A stretch of 64,000 nucleotides of DNA. Source: CBDFGK01 sp965247075 (GTDB taxonomy: Bacteria > Pseudomonadota > Gammaproteobacteria > Pseudomonadales > Halieaceae). A model generated the notes under the pieces. It did no database searches, was not told the origin of the DNA, and saw only the letters and a program-made list of their open reading frames with translations. Each line of letters begins with the position of its first letter. Position 1 is the stretch's first letter. Location of the stretch: contig CBDFGK010000003.1 in assembly GCA_965247075.1 (NCBI GenBank), positions 186,001 to 250,000 of the forward strand. The letters run 5' to 3'. Of the stretch, positions 58,275 to 64,000 are shown piece by piece. The translations under genes were made by a program, and so were the position numbers.

Positions 58275-59467
58275 TCCAGCAGTAGTACCGAAACCTTGCC
58301 CCCCTGCGCCACTGTGCTACCGGGGGGCAAAATCACCAGGGCGTTGGCCCAGCTAACAGAGCTCAATACACCGGAACTCTGATTGCGATGTAGCAAGGCC
58401 CGCAATTCCCCATCCTCTATATGCACTCTGGCCCGCAGGTATTCCTGCCTGGACCCCGGCGTCGGTATTTCAAAATCAGCCACGGCAGCAAGTGTTAGCG
58501 GTGCATCGACCGCTGCGCCCTGCCGGCGTAACAACCAGGGCCTCACCACCATCGAATAGGTGACAAACACCGCCGCCGGATTGCCTGGCAGACCAAAAAA
58601 AGTGGTTTCGCCTATGCGACCGTAGGCCAGTGGCTTGCCCGGTTTAATGCGCAACTTCCAGAGCTTGAGCTGACCCAGCTTTTCCACCTGGCCCTTGACG
58701 TGGTCCTCTTCGCCAACCGAGACACCGCCCGAGCTGATGACACAATCAGCGACTGCCGCCGCCTCTTGCAAGACCTTGGCAGTGGCCTCCGGCGAGTCTG
58801 GTACCAAGCCGAAATCCCGGACTTCAACACCCAGTCCCGCCAACAATCCTTGCAACGTATAGCGGTTGGAATTGTATATCTGGCCCGGTTGCAGCGTTGG
58901 TTGCGTGCCGGGCTCTACCAGTTCATTACCGGTAGACAGGATCGCAACTACCAGCCGGCGCCGCACTGGCACCTGCCCCAGACCAACCGAAGCCAGCACC
59001 CCCAGGTCTTCTCCGCGCAGGCACCGACCGGCAGCCATAACCAGGTCACCCGCGGCGATATCCTGGCCACGCGGCCGAATATTCTGGCCCACATTTACCG
59101 GCTGCAACAGGCGCAGGCAATCACCTTCCAGTTGGCAATTCTCCTGCATGACGACCGCATCAGCGCCGGCTGGAATCGGCGCACCGGTGAATATGCGCGC
59201 CGCCGTGCCGCTCTCAACGTAGTCGCCACAGGTACCGGCGGGAATGCGCTGGGTAACCGTCAAGTCCTGATCACTCTCAACAGCGCGCAGGGCATAGCCA
59301 TCCATTGCACTATTGTTATCAAAAGGCACGGCAACCGGCGAGTGTATGTCTTCAGAAAGTACCCGGCCGACCGAATTGACCAGCGTACAGGGCTCGCTGT
59401 CAGGTACAGAGAACTCTTCTGCCAGAATCAAATCCAGCGCTTCTGCCAGCGGGGTCAGCCCGGGCAT
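58259..59467 (-). CDS. moeA: Molybdopterin molybdenumtransferase
   Basis: 402 residues. N-terminal DNNSAMDGYALRA, molybdopterin-binding SGGVSVGEEDHVK and FFGLPGNPAAVFVTYSMV. It inserts molybdate into the cofactor that MsrP needs. It starts four bases after moaB, so they are co-transcribed. Confidence 0.94.
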   Translation of the reverse strand: MPGLTPLAEALDLILAEEFSVPDSEPCTLVNSVGRVLSEDIHSPVAVPFDNNSAMDGYALRAVESDQDLTVTQRIPAGTCGDYVESGTAARIFTGAPIPAGADAVVMQENCQLEGDCLRLLQPVNVGQNIRPRGQDIAAGDLVMAAGRCLRGEDLGVLASVGLGQVPVRRRLVVAILSTGNELVEPGTQPTLQPGQIYNSNRYTLQGLLAGLGVEVRDFGLVPDSPEATAKVLQEAAAVADCVISSGGVSVGEEDHVKGQVEKLGQLKLWKLRIKPGKPLAYGRIGETTFFGLPGNPAAVFVTYSMVVRPWLLRRQGAAVDAPLTLAAVADFEIPTPGSRQEYLRARVHIEDGELRALLHRNQSSGVLSSVSWANALVILPPGSTVAQGGKVSVLLLDQLNR

Positions 59468-59471
59468 TGAG

Positions 59472-60002
59472 TTAGTGCGCGCTCTGGCGTGTACGGATCA
59501 CACCGACGAAGTTGCAGGGCCGGCAAGTGCTGTCCAACTGCTCGCAGATAATACCCTCCCACGCAGTGCGGCAGGCATTGGTAGAACCCGGCACGCAAAA
59601 TATGACCGTATCGTTGGCAAGGCCGCCTATGGCCCGCGATTGCACCGTCGAAGAGCCGATGTCATGGTACGAAATGTGGCGGAAAAGCTCCCCAAACCCC
59701 TCTATTTGCTTGTCAAACAAGGGGCTTACCGCTTCTGGCGTACTGTCACGCCCGGAACAGCCAGTACCACCGGTGATGAGAATCGCATCCACCCCGGCAT
59801 CGGCAATCCAGCCCGAGATTACCACCCGAATATCATAGATATCGTCACGCACGATTACTTTCTCGGCCAGGCGGTGACCTGCTGCAAGCAGGGATTCCAC
59901 CAGATATGCGCCCGAGGTATCGTCATCCTCACCACGCGTATCGGAAACTGTTAACACCGCCAGATCCAGTGGCTGTGCCTGGGTATCTGTCGCTTTCGAC
60001 AT
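59472..60002 (-). CDS. moaB: Molybdenum cofactor biosynthesis protein B
   Basis: 176 residues. ILITGGTGCSGRDSTPEAV is the MoaB/MogA adenylation motif; VLTVSDTRGEDDDTSGAY the N-terminal one. It adenylates molybdopterin before MoeA. Starts 18 bases after the SDR gene upstream. Confidence 0.92.
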   Translation of the reverse strand: MSKATDTQAQPLDLAVLTVSDTRGEDDDTSGAYLVESLLAAGHRLAEKVIVRDDIYDIRVVISGWIADAGVDAILITGGTGCSGRDSTPEAVSPLFDKQIEGFGELFRHISYHDIGSSTVQSRAIGGLANDTVIFCVPGSTNACRTAWEGIICEQLDSTCRPCNFVGVIRTRQSAH

Positions 60003-60020
60003 TGTTAACCTCGCTGGAAA

Positions 60021-60875
60021 TTATTCAGAATAGTATTGTTTTACATGCCCGGCAACCGCGGTGCGCCACGGTTGCTGCTTGATCGCAAAGGTGTTTTTGA
60101 TCCTGCTGCAATCGAGATTATGCGCGACACTTGTCACCTCCTCCGCATCAGCCGCCAATTGCACCGCCCCTTCAGAGAACTCTTCATATTGTGAGGCAGC
60201 GGCCAACAGCACCTCGGCAAATTCGTAGCAGTTGGTAATATCCAGACTGCAGTAATGATATATACCCCAGGCCTGCAAACCACAACCAAACTGGTCCAAC
60301 ATGCCCGAGATGACGCGGGCGGAATCTTCTGCCGCCTGGGGGCAACCAGACTCTCGCCGGTTAAGCATGAGTGGGTTACCCGCCTGCAATTCTGTCAGCA
60401 TGTGGGTAACCACGTTGATTCCCATGGCAGAGAAAACCGGGCCAGTCCTCAAAATCACATGCTGCTCACAATTATCGCGCAGCACCGACTCCGCTGAGCT
60501 CAGCAAATGAGAAATACCGGAGCTGCCGTCCGGGTAATCGTCTTCCCGGTAGGCTCTACTCTCCAGGCCGGCAAAAACCCACGCGGAGGACAGGTGCATG
60601 AGGGGAAGTTTGAGAGTTTGGCTGGCGCGCGCCAACCAGAGGCTGCGGTCTACATCGATATCGTGAATACGAATACCGCCATCAACCGCCGCCTGCCACC
60701 GCAAATCCACCACGAAGTCACAACCACTGCGACGCAGGCTTTTCTTGGCCTGGCGCTCACTCTTCCAGCGGCAATCTGCCTTTAGAAGGCCAACATACTC
60801 ACAGTCCCGTTCTTCCAGGTGTTGGCAAAGCGCCAGACCTACCGGGGTGTCAGCTCCAATGATCAGAACTTGCAC
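60021..60875 (-). CDS. RmlD-like NAD(P)-binding protein lacking the catalytic Tyr-Lys
   Basis: 284 residues. N-terminal Rossmann motif VLIIGADTPVGLAL (G-x-x-x-x-G-type) and HLSSAWVFAGLESRAYREDD, as in RmlD/SDR sugar epimerases. At the position of the expected Y-x-x-x-K (usually YGRSK) the sequence reads ISHLLSSAE, so the usual catalytic pair is absent. Family fold is likely; activity on sugars is doubtful. It may be a regulatory or binding protein, as MAT2B is. First gene of an apparent operon with moaB and moeA. Confidence 0.75.
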   Translation of the reverse strand: MQVLIIGADTPVGLALCQHLEERDCEYVGLLKADCRWKSERQAKKSLRRSGCDFVVDLRWQAAVDGGIRIHDIDVDRSLWLARASQTLKLPLMHLSSAWVFAGLESRAYREDDYPDGSSGISHLLSSAESVLRDNCEQHVILRTGPVFSAMGINVVTHMLTELQAGNPLMLNRRESGCPQAAEDSARVISGMLDQFGCGLQAWGIYHYCSLDITNCYEFAEVLLAAASQYEEFSEGAVQLAADAEEVTSVAHNLDCSRIKNTFAIKQQPWRTAVAGHVKQYYSE

Positions 60876-60908
60876 TGGAGATTCCTGCTATTTACTTTAA
60901 GGTGTCTG

Positions 60909-61460
60909 TCAAAACGGAATATCGTCGTCGAACTCAGTGAATTCGCCAGCGGGCTGTTGCGGTGCATCGTTTTGTTGCGGTGCATCGGGCTGTGGCGGTG
61001 CATCGGGCTGTGGCGGTGCAGCGTTCTGTGGTGGCGCGGCGTTTTGCTGCGGCGCTGCGGTTCGCTGTGAAGCCGGGGCAGAAGAGTGATCATCGCCGGT
61101 GTATGGGGCGGCCTGACCGCCACCGCGACTGTCCAGCATTTGCATTTCGCGGGCGACGATTTCCGTAGTGTACTTGTCCTGCCCAGACTGGTCCTGCCAC
61201 TTGCGTGTGCGCAGCGACCCCTCGATATAGACCTTGGAGCCCTTGTGTAAATACTCTCCGGCAATCTCTGCCAGGCGGTTGAAGAAAACCACCCGGTGCC
61301 ACTCGGTGCGCTCCTGCGGTTGTCCGGTCTGCTTGTCTTTCCAGGTCTCTGATGTGGCCAGGGTAATATTGGTAACCGCCCCGCCGGAAGGCATATACCG
61401 GGTCTCCGGGTCTTTGCCCATATTGCCGATTAAAATGACTTTGTTGATTCCACGTGCCAT
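60909..61460 (-). CDS. ssb: Single-stranded DNA-binding protein
   Basis: 183 residues. OB-fold MARGINKVILIGNMGKDPET to about residue 110, then a Gln/Pro/Ala/Asp-rich linker with repeated PPQ(N/P)A(A/P)-type units, and the C-terminal FDDDIPF tip that binds SSB-interacting proteins. The linker is encoded by 18-base near-repeats at about 60950-61060. Confidence 0.96.
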   Translation of the reverse strand: MARGINKVILIGNMGKDPETRYMPSGGAVTNITLATSETWKDKQTGQPQERTEWHRVVFFNRLAEIAGEYLHKGSKVYIEGSLRTRKWQDQSGQDKYTTEIVAREMQMLDSRGGGQAAPYTGDDHSSAPASQRTAAPQQNAAPPQNAAPPQPDAPPQPDAPQQNDAPQQPAGEFTEFDDDIPF

Positions 61461-61593
61461 GTGTGAGTCCTCTTATAATTGAACCGAAAACTATAGCAAT
61501 CCAGTCCGGAAATTGCGACCGCACAAGCCATCAAAAGTGACTACTATTGGCACAAGGTCACGCTGAAGTACTCTGGAATCGATCAGAATTGCC

Positions 61594-62958
61594 TTACCTG
61601 TTCAATTCAGCCAGCAATGCACTATCGAACTGGGTCTCATCTACCTTTAGATAGACCGTGTTCTCCTCCGCCAGCAGCAACAAATCGGCCACCCCGGGGG
61701 TATCCCTTAACCGTTCCATCCATGCCTCCTGCTCAAGAGCCACTGCGGGCAGGCGCACAACGAGGTTGGCAAGTTCCTGCGGAGCTTGCATGGTCAGGCA
61801 CACCAGCCACCAAATCAGTGCCGGCAAGGCACAGCAGGCAAATACACCGGCTGCCCCGTAATTCTGCAACGCCCAACCACCGGTAAGTCCACCCGCAAAC
61901 GCACCCAGGAACTGAAAGGTCGAGTAAACCCCCAATGCGGTGCCCTTGCCACCCGCGTAAACTGTCTTACTGACCAGCGCCGGCAAGCTGGCCTCCAGGT
62001 AGTTAAAACCCACAAAAAACAGCCACAGGCCGATATAAAAAATGGCCGGATCGGCCGTTCCCTGCAGCGCCCACTGGGAGACACCGACCGCCGGCACAGC
62101 CAACAAAAATGCGTGTTTCAAGCGACCATAGCGCTCGGCAAATATCATCAGTGGCACCATGCCGGCAATGGATAACACCAGTACTGGCAGGTACACCTGC
62201 CAGTGACTGTCACGGGGCACCTCCATGGAGCCCTCCAGAACCAACGGCAGGGCAACGAACATGGCCATGAGGATAAAATGCAGTGAAAAAATACCCAGGT
62301 TGAGCCTGGCGAGAGCGGGATCAAACAGGGAGCGCAACAGCAGCGCTGGGACCGTGCCTGTTTCGCCATGGGTGAGACGTATCTGACGGGCCCTGGGCAC
62401 GGCGAACAACACAATCCCTATGCCGATAAAAGCAAGCCCTGCGGTGATATTGAATACGGCGGCCAAACCGCCGAAACTGGCCACTACTGGCCCCACCACC
62501 AGAGCCACTGCGAACGCCAGTCCTATGCTCATGCCAACGATAGCCATCGCCTTGGTACGCTGCTCGTCCCTGGTCAAATCGGCAACCAGCGCCGTTACCG
62601 TGCCGGCTATGGCCCCAGCGCCCTGCATAAAGCGACACGCAATAACGCCGTATATGGATTCCGCCTGGGCGGCCCACAGGCTGCCTACCGCAAACACCAA
62701 CAGGCCGACGACAATCACTGGCACACGGCCAATGCGGTCGGACAACATGCCCAGGGGTATCTGCAGAAGGGCCTGGGCCAGGCCGTAAGCACCCAGCGCC
62801 AGGCCCAGCAGAAATGCGGTACTGCCAGAATAGTCCTCAGCATAGAGCGCCAGCAGCGGCAGCACCATGAACAGGCCCAGCATACGAAAGCAATACAGGC
62901 CCGCCAAGGCGGCCACAGTGCGCCGCTCCAGCGCCGTCATGGGTGTCTTTGTAATCAA
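61594..62958 (-). CDS. YajR-like MFS transporter
   Basis: 454 residues. Twelve hydrophobic segments and the MFS loop GMLSDRIGRVPVIV. The C-terminal 80 residues (PGVADLLLLAEENTVYLKVDE) match the YajR-specific YAM domain. Substrate is not established. Adjacent to ssb, a pairing seen in related genomes. There is no gene in the 133 bases between the two. Confidence 0.85.
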   Translation of the reverse strand: MITKTPMTALERRTVAALAGLYCFRMLGLFMVLPLLALYAEDYSGSTAFLLGLALGAYGLAQALLQIPLGMLSDRIGRVPVIVVGLLVFAVGSLWAAQAESIYGVIACRFMQGAGAIAGTVTALVADLTRDEQRTKAMAIVGMSIGLAFAVALVVGPVVASFGGLAAVFNITAGLAFIGIGIVLFAVPRARQIRLTHGETGTVPALLLRSLFDPALARLNLGIFSLHFILMAMFVALPLVLEGSMEVPRDSHWQVYLPVLVLSIAGMVPLMIFAERYGRLKHAFLLAVPAVGVSQWALQGTADPAIFYIGLWLFFVGFNYLEASLPALVSKTVYAGGKGTALGVYSTFQFLGAFAGGLTGGWALQNYGAAGVFACCALPALIWWLVCLTMQAPQELANLVVRLPAVALEQEAWMERLRDTPGVADLLLLAEENTVYLKVDETQFDSALLAELNR

Positions 62959-63191
62959 GGTATCAGCTGTCCAAAATGCCGCCGAATAATACCAGTTCTA
63001 TCGCGCTGAAACAGCTAAGTCGGCGACAGTGTTAGCCCAAAGCAGTAATGTCCCCTTTTGACTTCAGGAGGGGTAGTGCTATTGGCGATGCGGTTCGCCG
63101 GCAGGGAGGATGCGTAGCCGGACCTTTCAGCAGGCCACCTATTTCACCGCGCAGCGAATACATCATTCGCCAGTTGACGAGGATGACAGGG

Positions 63192-64000
63192 TCAGAAGAC
63201 TATCTCGCCCTCTATGTAGATGCGGTGGTCAGCGGTGATCTGGCCTGCTTCGCGCTCGGCGACAAGTTTCAGATCAAACCACTTGCTGCGCTGCCACTGC
63301 AGGCCCAGGCGGTAGGTGTCACCGGTGGCGCCGAAGCTGAATTCAGTGTAGGGCGTCACAAGGCCAGGCATCGCAGAGACATCCATGCCGTAATCCAAAC
63401 GGAGGTCCAGGTTTGGGGTGTAGTTGTTGCCATCAGTACCGCCCTGAGCCTCCAGGCCATCATCCAGCCCCTGCTGCCAGAGTCGTTCCACACCGCTGGT
63501 GGTCACTCCATAACCGGGTGTCAGGCTGAATGACAGGCCGCGCCCGTTCGCGGCGGGGCTGAGTTTGATCAGCCCGCTGAGTCCCCATTCCTCGGTATCA
63601 CCCTTGCCGCCGACCAGCGCCCGTGCCTTGCCTTCTATCACCAGGCCCCCGCTATCGCTCGCATAGCGCAGGCCGCCACCCAGCTCCGCACCGGCACCGG
63701 TCTCGCCGTCGCCGTCGTCATAGCGCAGGCCGGCTTCCAGGCTGGTTTCCAATCGTGCGCCACTATCCAGGCTGTGGCCGCGAATCGCTTCCAGGGTCAT
63801 GCGCGCACGGTGGGCTTGCTGAGTGATTGCGGTTATCTCTTCGCTTGCATCCACTTCCAGTTGGGTACTCAATGCCTCGGTTTTGAGCAGCACGGTGGTG
63901 GCGCCGGTTGCCATCAACACACCATTGGCGCCCAGCCCCAGGGTCTGCATGCTCAGGTCGCTTGAGGCGATATCCGTCTGCGCCCCGTCTGCACTGATCT
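63192..64000 (-). CDS. C-terminal part of autotransporter-like surface protein (cut by window)
   Basis: At least 268 residues; the frame is still open at 64000, so the start lies beyond the window. The sequence is beta-rich, with alternating hydrophobic strands (LGLQWQRSKWFDLKLVAERE, GEIVF) and ends in Phe, the outer-membrane barrel signature. The upstream section resembles a passenger or membrane-spanning linker. Likely outer-membrane, perhaps type V secreted. Family not determinable from this fragment. Confidence 0.55.
   Translation of the reverse strand, partial: ISADGAQTDIASSDLSMQTLGLGANGVLMATGATTVLLKTEALSTQLEVDASEEITAITQQAHRARMTLEAIRGHSLDSGARLETSLEAGLRYDDGDGETGAGAELGGGLRYASDSGGLVIEGKARALVGGKGDTEEWGLSGLIKLSPAANGRGLSFSLTPGYGVTTSGVERLWQQGLDDGLEAQGGTDGNNYTPNLDLRLDYGMDVSAMPGLVTPYTEFSFGATGDTYRLGLQWQRSKWFDLKLVAEREAGQITADHRIYIEGEIVF

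Noticed and set aside
60950..61060. Repeats resembling a short CRISPR array
   Set aside because: Units are contiguous without spacers and lie in frame in the ssb coding region, giving the Pro/Gln tail.
63048..63533. 161-codon plus-strand ORF at the window end
   Set aside because: It is antisense to the barrel-like gene, which has a family-like pattern and a long open frame.

Overview
The window reads as a chromosomal segment of a gammaproteobacterium. Supporting markers are a FabA/FabB pair, a 490-residue class II IlvC with divergent IlvY, rplU-rpmA-obgE-proB in that order, an MsrP/MsrQ pair, a YajR-type transporter beside ssb, and a 16S-tRNA-Ile-tRNA-Ala-23S-5S operon. The gene style (guanidinobutyrase type, NnrS, Nramp, large polysaccharide glycosyltransferases) fits a marine Cellvibrionales/Halieaceae-like lineage. 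That placement is inference; the 16S gene here would settle it.

Layout. 1-3.5 kb holds a defence-like cassette: a DUF262 protein, a DUF3696 AAA ATPase, an unrecognised third protein, a tiny Cys-rich ORF and a 62-residue stub of a site-specific DNA methyltransferase. It ends against a decayed ISL3 element (3.6-4.7 kb). 4.7-21.8 kb is a surface-polysaccharide island: three polytopic GT-C-like membrane proteins, a Wzm/Wzt-type ABC exporter, a fatty-acid desaturase, three methyltransferases, a DPM/ArnC-like GT2, a sulfotransferase, a 1164-residue sulfotransferase-GT2-GT4 fusion carrying an 11-G tract, and another GT2. 21.8-25 kb has an unusual Nramp transporter, a 21-bp perfect inverted repeat and gamma-glutamyltransferase. 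25-28.8 kb has the circularly permuted ATP-grasp, alpha-E and zinc-peptidase trio, with the C-terminal half of an Anbu-type proteasome gene beside it, cut off by an AT-rich DUF6884 gene. 30-32.7 kb has guanidinobutyrase, a frameshifted LptA/OstA-like pseudogene and a DUF4143 ATPase.

32.8-38.9 kb is a complete rRNA operon on the minus strand, with a recognisable P1 promoter, boxA, two tRNAs and a terminator. Its 23S gene carries a hairpin insertion of about 145 nt at helix 45. 38.9-64 kb is mostly housekeeping: msrQ-msrP, pssA-ilvY, ilvC, nnrS, proB-obgE-rpmA-rplU, ispB, and a sugar-nucleotide block (pgi, a UDP-sugar dehydrogenase, algC, galU, manC). The last block supplies precursors of the kind the polysaccharide island would use. 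Then follow fabA-fabB, moeA-moaB-SDR, ssb, a yajR-like gene, and the C-terminal barrel of a large surface protein cut by the window edge.

The best candidates for something under-described are the 5' cassette, whose third protein I cannot assign, and the broken Anbu locus. The 23S intervening sequence and the homopolymer tract in the fusion glycosyltransferase are clear, checkable structural features. No CRISPR array was seen.
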